NCBI RefSeq assembly: GCF_009857475.1
Contig: NZ_WWCJ01000007.1
Span: 124,001 to 188,000 of the forward strand
Direction: 5' to 3'
Source: Pseudoduganella guangdongensis
Lineage (GTDB): Bacteria; Pseudomonadota; Gammaproteobacteria; Burkholderiales; Burkholderiaceae_D
DNA length: 64,000 nt
Under the pieces are notes generated by a model. That model saw only the letters and a program-made list of their open reading frames with translations, was not told where the DNA came from and searched no databases. The position numbers were made by a program, and so were the translations under genes. Below are positions 15,347-24,144 of the stretch, in pieces. Numbering within the stretch: the first letter of the stretch is position 1; each line of letters starts with the position of its first letter.

Positions 15347-18166
15347 TCAAGCTGCGGCGGCCTGGCGCCGCTGCAGCACGAAGATCGGCTGCGCCCACTG
15401 GGTGTCCTTCTTCTTCTTGCTCGTGATGAGCGTCAAATCGGAAGGATCGTAGACGTCCGTGTTGTGGGTCAGCGGCGTCGTCATCAGGTACTGGGCGTCG
15501 GTGTTCTTCAGGAACTCGCCGACCAGCTGGATGTTGCGGATATCCAGGTGGGCGAACGGTTCGTCGATGAACACGAAGCCGCCGGAGCCGTCTTCCGACT
15601 TCAGCAAACCAATCAGCAGCACCAGCGATTTCATCACCTGCTGGCCGCCCGACGCTTCGCCGTCGTTCATGCCGATGGCGCCCTTGCCGTCAAACTTGAA
15701 GCGTACCTGCAGGCCGGCTTGCGACAGCAGCAAATCGTCGTTCTCCAGCTTGACCGGTTCCACGTGCACGTCGATGTTGGCCAGCGCGCCCAGTTCCTTG
15801 ATATTCGCGGAGTAGGTCTTGATGGTGTAGCGCAGTCGCTCGATGTAGGCGCCGCGCGCATTGGCGGTGGCTTCGATCGCGCGGTTGTTCTGGTAGCGGC
15901 GTTCTTCGGTTTCGCTCTTGCGGTTCGACAGCTGCTCGTTCAGGCGCGCAAACTGGTCGATCACGGTGGCATCGAGTTCCCAGTCGTCGCGCGCCAGTTG
16001 CGATTGCAGGCTGGCGATGCGCAGGTCGACCTGGTGCGCGTTCTGGTGTTGCTGCACCAGGGCCTGGCGGCGCGCCGGACGGCGCCAGGCGCCGGGCAGG
16101 TGACGCCACTGGCGGCGCAGCGCCAGCATGGCGCGCGCGTGGTCGGAGCGCTGCTCCATCTGGCGCTTGAAGTTCAGGCGCAGGCCGGCTTCGGCTTCGG
16201 ACAGCGCCATGCGCGCGCTTTGCCATGCGGTGTCGGCCTTGGTGCGGGCCACGGTGGCGTTCTTCATCAGGCCTTGCAGTTCGCCCAGGCGCGAGCCCAC
16301 TTCCAGGCGCTCGGCGCGCAGCGGCACGGCGGAGCGCGCGGCTTCGTCGAATTCCTCGGTGCGGGCGCTTAGTTCCTTCACGGCGTCAACGCCGGCCAGG
16401 CGGGTCTTCAGCGCGGAAGTTTCGGAGGCCAGCTTGGAAATCTGCAGGGTGTACTTGTCTTCCTCGGCTTCCAGCGACGGCAGGTTCTTCTGGATCGCAT
16501 CCATGCGCGAGGTCTTGCCGGCGGCGCCGAAGCGGTAGCGCGAGGCTTCCACGAACAGCGAGCGGCCGCCGCGGCGTTCCTTGTGGTAGGCCTCCGGCGT
16601 GATCCATTCTTCGATGTTGCCGAGCTTGGCGCCCTCTTCCACCGATTCCACGCGGGTGATGCGCGACAACTGGTCGATCAGCCACTCCGGCGCCAGGCCG
16701 CTGAACTTGACCACCGACAGCAGGCTTTGGTTCTTCGGCTCGTGCGCCTTGACGCAGTCGTTCACGATGAAGTGGCGATAGCGTTCCTTCTCCGCCAGGC
16801 GGTAGGCGGCGGAGGCGTCGGACGAGCGCTCCAGCAGCACCACCGAGGCATAGCCGCCCAGCACACCTTCCACTGCGCCCTGCCATTTCGGATCGGTCAC
16901 TTCGACGATGTCCGACAGCATGGCGTGCGGGATGCCGGCGTCGTTCAGGGCGCGGCGCATGGCGCGCACATTGTCCGGCTCCGGCATGGCGCTCTTGCCT
17001 TGCAGGGCGTTGATGGTGGCCTTGTCCTGGGCGATGCGGTGGGAGACGGCGTCGCGCTGCGAACGCAGCTTCAGCAACGCGGATTCCTTCTCTTCCAGCT
17101 CGGCGGCGGCATCGGCCACGTCGGCGCCCGATTCAGCGGCCAGCTTTTGCAGGCGCGCCTTCTGTTCGGCCAGCGATTCCAGCGGCTTGAGTTTGCTGTT
17201 GATGTGGTTCAGGCGCGAGGTGAGCGCGGTCTGCTCCTGCTCCAGCAGGGTTTCCTGCTGCTGCGAGTCCTGCAGCGCCTTGGCTTGCTTGGCCACCTCA
17301 TTGCGCTTGTCGGCCAGCTGCTGGTCGGCTTGCGCCAGCGGCTTGCGCGCTTCGCGCAGCTGCTTGCTGATGTTGCCCGCCTTCTCGCGCGCCTCGTGGT
17401 ACTCCAGCGACGGCAGCACTTCTTCCTGCAGGTTGCGGCGTTCCTTGTGCAGCGTTTCCCACTGGTGGTAGTTGGCCACGCGCAGGCGCAGGCCTTCCAG
17501 GTTGGTCTTGGAGCCTTCCAGTTCGGCTTCGAAGCGCTTCAGCTCCTCTTCCGTGTCGCGCTGGTGGCGCTTGGCTTCGTCGTAGGCGTCCAGCACTTCC
17601 TTGTCGCCGAACACCTGGAACACCAGGTCCAGCAACTGGCGCGGCGCGTATTCGCACAGCTTGTCGGTTTCGCCCTGCTCCAGCGCCAGCACTTTGGACA
17701 TGGCCTGCGACAGGCCGGCGTTGGCCAGGCGCTTGCGGTAGTTCTCCACGCCCAGCCAGTCGTTGGCTTCGGTGACTTCTTCGATGTCCACGTTCCCGGG
17801 ACGCATCAGGTACTGGCGCTTCCAGTCGCCGCCGTTCTTCTCGACCTTGCAGAACAGGGTCACTTCGTCTTCGGCGAAGAAGCCGCTGGAACGGAACGGG
17901 CGGTTCGACAGCTGCTTGCCTTGCGGCTTGTTGTCCACCACGGCGCGCAGCCAGGCGGTCTGCTGGCCGCTGTGGCGCGCGTAGTGCTTGTAGGTGCGGC
18001 CCATCGAACAATCGAGGCCGAACAGGGTGCGCAGCGCGTCCAGCAAGGTGGTCTTGCCGGAGCCGTTCTGGCCCGCGATGGTGATGATCTTGGCATCCAG
18101 CGGAATGTTCTTGATGCGCTGCCAATAGTCCCAGTGGACCAGCTCAAGGGATTTGATTTGGAACAT
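15347..18166 (-). CDS. mksB: SMC-like condensin ATPase, MksB/MukB family
   Basis: This 939-residue ATPase is the motor of an MksBEF-type condensin, which folds chromosomal DNA by loop extrusion or, in Wadjet systems, acts against plasmids. Walker A is GQNGSGKTT (residues 32-40). Long coiled coils run over about 200-420 and 570-800, around a hinge-like globular region (about 425-560, with TDPKWQGAVEGVLGGY). The C-terminal head carries the signature ASGGQ (838-842) and Walker B FIDEP (from 866). It is the last gene of the operon, three bases after the MksE stop. No JetD/MksG nuclease gene follows. Symbol assignment is by architecture and gene order, not by similarity score. Confidence 0.85.
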   Translation of the reverse strand: MFQIKSLELVHWDYWQRIKNIPLDAKIITIAGQNGSGKTTLLDALRTLFGLDCSMGRTYKHYARHSGQQTAWLRAVVDNKPQGKQLSNRPFRSSGFFAEDEVTLFCKVEKNGGDWKRQYLMRPGNVDIEEVTEANDWLGVENYRKRLANAGLSQAMSKVLALEQGETDKLCEYAPRQLLDLVFQVFGDKEVLDAYDEAKRHQRDTEEELKRFEAELEGSKTNLEGLRLRVANYHQWETLHKERRNLQEEVLPSLEYHEAREKAGNISKQLREARKPLAQADQQLADKRNEVAKQAKALQDSQQQETLLEQEQTALTSRLNHINSKLKPLESLAEQKARLQKLAAESGADVADAAAELEEKESALLKLRSQRDAVSHRIAQDKATINALQGKSAMPEPDNVRAMRRALNDAGIPHAMLSDIVEVTDPKWQGAVEGVLGGYASVVLLERSSDASAAYRLAEKERYRHFIVNDCVKAHEPKNQSLLSVVKFSGLAPEWLIDQLSRITRVESVEEGAKLGNIEEWITPEAYHKERRGGRSLFVEASRYRFGAAGKTSRMDAIQKNLPSLEAEEDKYTLQISKLASETSALKTRLAGVDAVKELSARTEEFDEAARSAVPLRAERLEVGSRLGELQGLMKNATVARTKADTAWQSARMALSEAEAGLRLNFKRQMEQRSDHARAMLALRRQWRHLPGAWRRPARRQALVQQHQNAHQVDLRIASLQSQLARDDWELDATVIDQFARLNEQLSNRKSETEERRYQNNRAIEATANARGAYIERLRYTIKTYSANIKELGALANIDVHVEPVKLENDDLLLSQAGLQVRFKFDGKGAIGMNDGEASGGQQVMKSLVLLIGLLKSEDGSGGFVFIDEPFAHLDIRNIQLVGEFLKNTDAQYLMTTPLTHNTDVYDPSDLTLITSKKKKDTQWAQPIFVLQRRQAAAA

Positions 18167-18169
18167 CGA

Positions 18170-18889
18170 TTATTCTTCCGTTGGGGTTTCTTCGTTGGCA
18201 GCCGGTGCCGGCTCGGCGTCGTTGGCGGCGGCCAGCACGGCGCGCGGGATGTGCACGATCTGCGCCGGCGCGCGCTTGAACACTTCGGCCAGGGCGCCGT
18301 TGATGATGCGCTCTTTCAGCAGGTCGGTGTCCATCAGCAGGTCCAGCAGCGGGCCTTCGACGACGATGTCGCCGCGGCGCTCGATGAATCCGAGCTTGCC
18401 CAGGATGCCGAGGTTCATGTCCATGCGGGTCTTCTTACCCAGCTTATCGCCGAAGTCGGCCAGCAGCGCCTTGTAGGGGATGCCGATCGAAGTGTCTTCC
18501 GCGCGCGGCACCGATTTCTCGCTGCCGAACATATCGTTCTGGTCGTCGTCGGCGTGCTGGTGGGTTTCCTGGCGCTCGCGCTTGGGCAGGATGATCAGCG
18601 CCCACAGCACGACCAGCAGGGCCACGCCGTCGCGCGCCAGGCCGAAATTATTGTTTTGCCAGGTGTCCTTGGCGCCGAACACCTTCGGTTCGATGGCGCG
18701 CTGCAGGGCCAGGGTCACGTGGTCGGCATAGACGTTATCCAGCAGCTTCATGCCGCAGGCGGCCAGGCGGGCGTCGACTTCGGCGCGGAAATGCTCGTCC
18801 GACAGCGCGCGCTTGACCATCTTGTCGTCGCGGCGCAGGGTCTGATGCGCCATCAGGCGCGCAATCAGGATTTGGGAATCATCACTCAT
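18170..18889 (-). CDS. mksE: MksE/MukE-like condensin subunit
   Basis: This 239-residue soluble protein is expected to be the KITE (tandem winged-helix) subunit that bridges kleisin and DNA. The sequence shows helical N-terminal segments, a charged loop (about 120-150, rich in Asp, Glu and His) and a winged-helix-like region (GKKTRMDMNLGILGKLGFIE, then a beta hairpin IVVEGPLL). A low-complexity acidic tail ends it. The ATG overlaps the end of the upstream gene by eight bases and the stop is three bases from the ATPase start, which is strong operon evidence. The name follows from position between kleisin and ATPase plus length; direct sequence similarity to MukE is weak. Confidence 0.75.
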   Translation of the reverse strand: MSDDSQILIARLMAHQTLRRDDKMVKRALSDEHFRAEVDARLAACGMKLLDNVYADHVTLALQRAIEPKVFGAKDTWQNNNFGLARDGVALLVVLWALIILPKRERQETHQHADDDQNDMFGSEKSVPRAEDTSIGIPYKALLADFGDKLGKKTRMDMNLGILGKLGFIERRGDIVVEGPLLDLLMDTDLLKERIINGALAEVFKRAPAQIVHIPRAVLAAANDAEPAPAANEETPTEE

Positions 18890-20255
18890 CTGGCTTGCCG
18901 CTTTCTTTCTTGTCTAGTTCGAGGGTGAGCGCGGCCAGGGAGATGGCGGCGATCTCGAGGTCGGGCAGCTGCACCATTTCATCCTGCGGCGCGAAACGGA
19001 TCGGCAGGCGCGCCAGGTCGGCGGTGGTGCCCTGCATCGAGGCTTCGGCCTCGTCGCCCAGCAGCGGCAGCATGGAGGCGCGGTAGGAGGCCAGCGCGAA
19101 GGAGGCCGGCAGCAGCGCCTCGTGCACTTTCACCTCGCGCGGCGAGCCTTCGGCCACGGCCGGGAAGTTGTTCAGCTGCGCAAAGTCGGACAGGCGCGCC
19201 AGCCAGTCGTCCAGCTCGCGCTGCATGGCCGGGCTGTCGTTGATCGTGGTCGGGGCATCCTGGCCGGCAGGCAGGCCATTGACAAGGGCGTTCGGTCGTT
19301 CGGTCATCAATTCTGTTTCGGCGACGTCGATCATTTCGGCCGGGGTGATGAACAGCGGTTTCACCGGCTGGTCGATCGCGTCTTCCGCCAGCGAAGCCAG
19401 GTCCTCATGGGCCAGCAGCCAGCGTTTGATATCGGTGGTGGACAGGCCGGATTGGCCCAGGTGCACGCGCTGGCGCTCGATCTGGTTCAGCGCGCGCGAG
19501 AACATGCCCTGCATGTTCAGCAGCTGCGACTGGGCCCGGCCGATCGCCTGCGCGGCGCGATGGGTGGCGCTGTCCGCGTTTTCATCGGAGGTAATGGCAC
19601 GCAGGATCTCGGAGCCCTTCTCGACCCAATCGCAGGCCTGGTGCCATTTGGCCTGCGACTCGCGCAGGCGGAATTCGGAACCGGACGCGATGGCGTCGCG
19701 GAATTCGTCGGTCAAATCGACCAGGCGGCCCAGCAGGTGCTGCAGCTGCTCGGTGGTGACCCCGCCCACCGCTTGCGCGCCGGCCACCTGCGACAGCAGG
19801 AAGCCCATTTCGGCGTCGTCTTCCGGCGCGGCCAGGGCCAGCAGGCTGTCGATCGCGGCCAGCACATTGCGCGCCATCGGCGTCACGCGGTAGACGGCTT
19901 GCTGCGCATCCCAGGCCAGCAGGCCGTTGGTGCGCAGGCGGTTCAGCACGGTTTCCAGGCTTTCCGGCAACAGGTAGGCCAGGCGCGTGTTGATATCCGC
20001 CCGCGAAAACGCGGACGAAGTTGTCTCATTAGCAAGTTCGCGCAGAACCAGCAGGCGCACCAGCACCCCCTCGAAACCGCCGTGGAACAGTGCCGTAAAC
20101 ACCTGCAGCAGCGGTTGGGCGCGCTTCAGGTGGTACACCTGCTCGATCTCGTCGGCGGAAATGTGGGGCTGGAAGTGGGCCTGCAGGGCATCCTGCTGCT
20201 CTTGCTCAGTCGGGTTGGTGTCGGCCAGGGCCGCACTTGCCATTAAGTCAATCAT
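18882..20255 (-). CDS. mksF: MksF/MukF-like kleisin subunit
   Basis: The first gene of the condensin operon encodes 457 residues. An N-terminal winged-helix region (about 30-130, with LLVLRELAN, then INTRLAYLLPESLETVLNRL and GLLAWD) precedes a long helical middle (about 150-290) and a C-terminal domain, as in MukF-type kleisins. The family dimerises and links the ATPase heads while recruiting MksE. The first ATG is chosen because GGAG sits four to five bases before it; a second ATG four codons later lacks a site. Only 19 bases separate the start from a 37-base inverted repeat, so the repeat is part of its promoter or leader. Confidence 0.78.
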   Translation of the reverse strand: MIDLMASAALADTNPTEQEQQDALQAHFQPHISADEIEQVYHLKRAQPLLQVFTALFHGGFEGVLVRLLVLRELANETTSSAFSRADINTRLAYLLPESLETVLNRLRTNGLLAWDAQQAVYRVTPMARNVLAAIDSLLALAAPEDDAEMGFLLSQVAGAQAVGGVTTEQLQHLLGRLVDLTDEFRDAIASGSEFRLRESQAKWHQACDWVEKGSEILRAITSDENADSATHRAAQAIGRAQSQLLNMQGMFSRALNQIERQRVHLGQSGLSTTDIKRWLLAHEDLASLAEDAIDQPVKPLFITPAEMIDVAETELMTERPNALVNGLPAGQDAPTTINDSPAMQRELDDWLARLSDFAQLNNFPAVAEGSPREVKVHEALLPASFALASYRASMLPLLGDEAEASMQGTTADLARLPIRFAPQDEMVQLPDLEIAAISLAALTLELDKKESGKPDE

Positions 20256-20274
20256 TACACTCCATCAACATGCA

Positions 20275-20361
20275 CCGGAAGTTGCCAAATAAATGGGGAC
20301 GTACCCCATTTAGGAGATTCATTTAAATGGGGTACGTCCCCATTTATTTGGCAACTTTCGG
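20275..20361. repeat. Long inverted repeat (37-base arms) upstream of the condensin operon
   Basis: The arms 20275-20311 and 20325-20361 are reverse complements with a single mismatch; the inner 31 bases (20281-20311 and 20325-20355) match perfectly around a 13-base spacer. Each arm is itself a small hairpin (AAATGGGG/CCCCATTT around a 5-base loop, at 20291-20311 and 20325-20345). The design resembles REP/BIME elements mobilised by RAYT transposases, and the core GGGGACGTACCCC is, from memory, frequent in this bacterial group. It lies between the DUF3108 gene stop and the mksF start and could terminate one transcript or control the other. Confidence 0.85.
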
Positions 20362-20392
20362 CTGGGGCGTCAGTATAACAGGCGGGGTGTGG

Positions 20393-21127
20393 CTATTTGC
20401 GGTTGACTTTCTCCAAGACTTGCTCAAAGGAATCACCATTCTCTTCCTTGAAGCGGATGCGGGCGGGGTACCAGTCGAGGCCGGGGGCCAGCCAGAGGTC
20501 GACTTGCTGCTCGTGGCTGCCGACCGGCTTGCGGCTGAAGTGCAGCACCTTGGGGTTGCCCAGGGCTTCGCTCTCCATGGTTTCGCTGCCGACCACGCGG
20601 AAGGTCCAGACGTCGGCGTCGCGCCGGCCGGCGACCAGGAAGCTCCATTCGCTGCCGGGCTTGAATTTGTCGGGCGCGGCGCGCGCCAAGGCGGCCAGCT
20701 GCCAGGTCACGCTGCTGCGGTCCTGCTCGCCGCCCCGGATGGCGGGGCTGGTTTTGCCGTCTTCGAACTGGATGCGCTGGGCCTGGCGGTCGAAGCGGGT
20801 GGTGGTGGGTTCTTTGCGGATGCGCTTTTCATAATAGCTGGCCGGGGCCAGGCCGAAGTCGTCGTGCGCGCCCTCGCTGCGGTGCTCCAGGACCTTGCCG
20901 AACAGGCCGGAGCGCGCTTCCGTCAGCAGGGTGTATTTGCCGTCGGCCTGGCGCCAGCTGATGGTGCCGGTGCCGAACAGGGGGATGCCGTGGTTGCTGC
21001 CGCGGACCGCGTAGGTCAGCTCAGCCGATGGCGGCAGATTGGTGGCGCGCTTGGCGACCGGGTAGTCGGCGCCGGCCGCACTGGCGGCGATCAGGGCCAG
21101 GGTGATGCTGGTCAGAACTCTGCGCAT
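20393..21127 (-). CDS. DUF3108 domain protein, secreted
   Basis: The product has 244 residues with a cleavable signal peptide (about 1-19, ending AAGAD). The rest is one DUF3108 domain (beta-rich, with features such as TGTISWRQADGKYTL, FGLAPASYYEKRIR and a final LDWYPARIRF segment). The family is periplasmic and uncharacterised. It sits 12 bases downstream of a paralogue with the same domain in one operon. The mature part aligns segment by segment with that neighbour, for example ISWRQADGKYTL with ISWQQDGMRYQV, so the pair arose by duplication. Confidence 0.88.
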   Translation of the reverse strand: MRRVLTSITLALIAASAAGADYPVAKRATNLPPSAELTYAVRGSNHGIPLFGTGTISWRQADGKYTLLTEARSGLFGKVLEHRSEGAHDDFGLAPASYYEKRIRKEPTTTRFDRQAQRIQFEDGKTSPAIRGGEQDRSSVTWQLAALARAAPDKFKPGSEWSFLVAGRRDADVWTFRVVGSETMESEALGNPKVLHFSRKPVGSHEQQVDLWLAPGLDWYPARIRFKEENGDSFEQVLEKVNRK

Positions 21128-21139
21128 GGCGTGACTTCC

Positions 21140-22225
21140 TTACTTGGTGATGCGGGTGACAATTTGGGTGGTGATGCCGCCGTTGGCTTCCGTGTTGCGG
21201 ATCTGTACCGGGTACCAGTCCAGGCTGGGGGCGATCCAGATTTCCAGCTTGGCGTTGTAGCTGCCCGGGCGCGGCGGGCGCACGATGTGCCAGGTCACCA
21301 GCTTGCCCATCTTCGTTTCCACTTCGGCTTCGCCGACCAGCTGGAAGCGGTAGATCTGCGCCTTGCGGTCTTCGCCGACCAGGATGTCGATGTCCTGGCC
21401 GTACTGGTTGGCGTCGGCGCGGCCGATGCCGGCCAGCTGGAACAGGATCGAGGCCCGGTCCTGGGCGCCGGACAGCAGGGGCACCGTGTGGTCGCTGGCG
21501 GAGAAGGTGATCTTTTGCTCCTGCTGGTTGAAGTGGGTGGCGGTGGCCGAGCGGTTGCGCAGCTTTTGCGTGAATTTCGCCGGCGCCAGGCCGTAGTCGT
21601 CGATCACGCCTTCGCTGCCCACTTCCATCAGGTTGAAGCGGGCCACCAGCAGGCTGATGCCGACTTCCTGCTGCACCTGGTAGCGCATGCCGTCCTGCTG
21701 CCAGCTGATGCTGCCCGAGCCGCTCCAGTTGGTGCCGTCGGGGTCTTTGCGCCGCACCTCCAGTTCCAGCCTGGCGGAGGGCGGCAGTTCGACTTTCCAG
21801 CGCCGGGTGCTGGTGGGGCCTTCCTGCTGCACCGCGGATTCTACGTCGGCCGGCGCCGGGCCAGCGCCCGCTTGGCTGGCCGCCATGGGTTCGGCCGGAG
21901 GCGCGGCGGCCGGCAGCGGCTCGGGCGGCGCCGGTTCGGCGGGCACCGGGACGGGCTCCGCCACCGGCGGCGCGGGACGCGGCTTGCGCGGCTTGGCCTT
22001 GGGCGCGGCGGCGGGAGCGGTTTCGGCGACGGCTGCCGGCACGGCGGCGGGCGGCGGCGCCTGGCGCAATTCGGCGTTGATGATGCCCTGGGCCGGTTCG
22101 CGCCGCTGCTCGCTGGCGCCAATGCGGCCGCCGACCCAGCTGATCGTCAGGAAGTGCAGCGCCACGGTGGCGGCGCCTACGGCAAGGATGCGGCGGCGGT
22201 GGCGGGGCGGGAGAACAATCGTCAT
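21140..22225 (-). CDS. DUF3108 domain protein with membrane anchor and proline-rich linker
   Basis: The product has 361 residues. A basic N-terminus and one uncleaved membrane segment (about 14-33) are followed by a long Pro/Ala/Glu-rich linker (about 45-125, similar in style to TonB or TolA linkers). A C-terminal DUF3108 domain follows (about 140-361, with SWQQDGMRYQV, YGLAPAKFTQKL and DWYPVQIRN). The anchor and linker suggest the domain is held at a distance from the inner membrane in the periplasm. It is the first gene of a two-gene leftward operon with its secreted paralogue and diverges from ltrA by 86 bases. The role is unknown. Confidence 0.88.
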   Translation of the reverse strand: MTIVLPPRHRRRILAVGAATVALHFLTISWVGGRIGASEQRREPAQGIINAELRQAPPPAAVPAAVAETAPAAAPKAKPRKPRPAPPVAEPVPVPAEPAPPEPLPAAAPPAEPMAASQAGAGPAPADVESAVQQEGPTSTRRWKVELPPSARLELEVRRKDPDGTNWSGSGSISWQQDGMRYQVQQEVGISLLVARFNLMEVGSEGVIDDYGLAPAKFTQKLRNRSATATHFNQQEQKITFSASDHTVPLLSGAQDRASILFQLAGIGRADANQYGQDIDILVGEDRKAQIYRFQLVGEAEVETKMGKLVTWHIVRPPRPGSYNAKLEIWIAPSLDWYPVQIRNTEANGGITTQIVTRITK

Positions 22226-22311
22226 GGCCCTAGTTTAACGTGCCGGTCTGTCATTTCGCTGACACGCCCTGCAATGGCATAATTTGCCGGATATTTTATC
22301 AAGGAGCCTGG

Positions 22312-23466
22312 ATGTCCCTTTTGCGCCAACGTGGCCATGCCGATTCCGGCAAGGTCGGCATGGTTGAACTCTTCTTCGACCTGGTGTTCGTGTTTGCTGT
22401 GACCCAGCTGTCCCATACGCTGCTGAAAAAGCCCGATGCGCAGGGCGCGCTGCAAACCGGCCTGCTTTTCATGGCGACATGGTGGGTGTGGATCTATACG
22501 GTGTGGGCCACCAACTGGTTCGACCCGGAGAAAAAGCAGGTGCGCGCCGCCCTCTTCGCCTTGCTGCTGGCGGGCTTGCTGATGTCGGTCTCGATCCCGC
22601 GCGCCTTCACGGACCTGGGCTGGCTGTTCGGCGCCGCCATCGTGCTGCAGCAGGTGGGGCGCACGGTGGCCATGCTGGCGGCCAGCCGCGGCGACAACCC
22701 TGCCCTGCGCCGCAACTTCCTGCGCATGACGGTGTGGCTGGCGGCCAGCGGTTCGCTGTGGGTGGCCGGCGGTCTGGCCGCGCCGGAGTCGCGCATGGCG
22801 TGGTGGCTGGCGGCGCTGGCGGTCGACCTGGCGGCGCCCATGCTGCTCTATTATGTGCCGGGCCTGCAGCGCTCCACCCTGGCCGACTGGAATGTGGACG
22901 GCGGCCACATGGCCGAACGCTGCGCGCTGTTCATCATCATCGCGCTGGGCGAATCGCTGCTGGTCACCGGCGCCACCTTTGCCGACCTGGCCATGGACGC
23001 GGCCACGGTCGGCGCTTTCCTGCTGGCGGTGCTGGGCACCATCCTGATGTGGTGGCTGTACTTCGAGCATGGCCTGGAGCAGGGCCACCACCGCATGGTG
23101 CATTCCGATGCGCCGGGCCGGCATGCGCGCAACAGCTATACCTACCTGCATATTCCGATCGTGGCCGGCATCATCGTCGGGGCGGTGGGCGATGAGCTGG
23201 TGCTGAGCCATCCGCACCATGGCAGCCCGGCGGCGCTGGCGGCCATCATCGGCGGTCCCTTGCTGTTCCTGTGCGGGACCGCGCTGTTCAAGTGGCTGGC
23301 GCAGACGCGCGCGCTGCCGCCGCTGTCGCACCTGATGGGCGTGGTCCTGCTGCTGGTGCTGGCGGCGCTGGCCGTGCCGCTGCACCTGTCGCCGCTGCTG
23401 GCGGCCGGCCTCACGGTGCTGGTGCTGTTGTTCGTTGCTGTGTGGGAGAGCTGTGTGCTACGCTAG
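22312..23466 (+). CDS. Low temperature requirement protein A (LtrA) family membrane protein
   Basis: This 384-residue protein has about ten to twelve membrane segments. The N-terminal motif VELFFDLVFVFAVTQLSH is the LtrA family hallmark, and ALGESLLVTG in the middle is also conserved. The ATG is supported by AAGGAG six bases upstream; longer frames lack such a site. The biochemical function of the family is unsettled. The name comes from a Listeria growth phenotype and should not be taken as a function here. It is followed 24 bases later by the PhaM-like gene and is probably a separate or loosely linked unit. Confidence 0.9.
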   Translation: MSLLRQRGHADSGKVGMVELFFDLVFVFAVTQLSHTLLKKPDAQGALQTGLLFMATWWVWIYTVWATNWFDPEKKQVRAALFALLLAGLLMSVSIPRAFTDLGWLFGAAIVLQQVGRTVAMLAASRGDNPALRRNFLRMTVWLAASGSLWVAGGLAAPESRMAWWLAALAVDLAAPMLLYYVPGLQRSTLADWNVDGGHMAERCALFIIIALGESLLVTGATFADLAMDAATVGAFLLAVLGTILMWWLYFEHGLEQGHHRMVHSDAPGRHARNSYTYLHIPIVAGIIVGAVGDELVLSHPHHGSPAALAAIIGGPLLFLCGTALFKWLAQTRALPPLSHLMGVVLLLVLAALAVPLHLSPLLAAGLTVLVLLFVAVWESCVLR

Positions 23467-23490
23467 CCGGATACCAACCGGAGACCCCCT

Positions 23491-24144
23491 ATGACCACCC
23501 CACACATGCCCAACATTCCCGGCGCTGCAGTGATGACGGATACGCTGGACTTCGTCAAATCCCTGTGGGGCAGCATGGGGGTGCCGGGCATCAGCATTCC
23601 CGGCATCGCCGCGCCGACCTTGTCGGTCGATGAGCTGGACAAAAAGATCAGTGAGCTGAAGGCCGTCGAGTCCTGGCTCAATCTCAACGCCACCATGCTG
23701 CGTTCGAGCATCCAGGCGCTGGAAGTGCAGCGCGGCACCATCGCGGCGCTGAAGTCGATGGGCCAGTCGCTGGCCGCCGCCGTGCAGCAGGCGCCGCACA
23801 ACGATCCGTTCGCGCACCTGGACAAGCCGAAGCCGCCCAAGCCGGCCGAGGCGCCGGCCCCGGTGCCGGAAGCGAAGCCGGCCGCCGAAGCCAAACCGGC
23901 GGCCGACGCCGCCAGCGCCGCCAGCCAGATGGCCAACCCGGCCGCCTGGTGGAACCTGCTGCAGGAGCAGTTCACCCAGGCCGTGACTTCGGCCATGGCG
24001 ACCGAGCCGGTCGCCAAAGCGCCGGCAGCGGCCAGCGCGCCCGCCGCCAAGAACGGCGCGGCGCACGACGCCAGCAAGCCTGCCGCCAAACCGGCAGCAC
24101 GCAAACCCGCGGCCAAGCGCGCCCCGAAGGCGCCCAAGCCTTAA
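23491..24144 (+). CDS. phaM: PhaM-like polyhydroxyalkanoate granule-associated protein
   Basis: PhaM binds PHA synthase and nucleoid DNA, activating the synthase and helping distribute PHA granules at cell division. The 217-residue product matches this family in layout. The N-terminal part (about 15-95) carries the conserved stretch LDFVKSLWGSMG, followed by VDELDKKISELKAVESWL and a helical region. A long Ala/Pro/Lys/Glu linker leads to a basic tail of PAKPAARKPAAKR type that would bind DNA. GGAG lies seven bases before the ATG. No PHA synthase gene is in the window. The stop shares the four bases TTAA with the stop of the converging small gene. Confidence 0.85.
   Translation: MTTPHMPNIPGAAVMTDTLDFVKSLWGSMGVPGISIPGIAAPTLSVDELDKKISELKAVESWLNLNATMLRSSIQALEVQRGTIAALKSMGQSLAAAVQQAPHNDPFAHLDKPKPPKPAEAPAPVPEAKPAAEAKPAADAASAASQMANPAAWWNLLQEQFTQAVTSAMATEPVAKAPAAASAPAAKNGAAHDASKPAAKPAARKPAAKRAPKAPKP

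Noticed and set aside
16030-16125. Trp/Pro/Arg-rich patch in the MksB coiled coil (about residues 682-711), suspected of being a compensated frameshift
   Set aside because: Codons in the patch keep the normal GC third-position bias and neither of the other two frames gives a better coiled coil, so it was kept as part of the gene.
20327-22282. Long plus-strand frame starting inside the inverted repeat
   Set aside because: It is antisense to both DUF3108 genes, which have signal peptides and domain motifs; its product is low-complexity.
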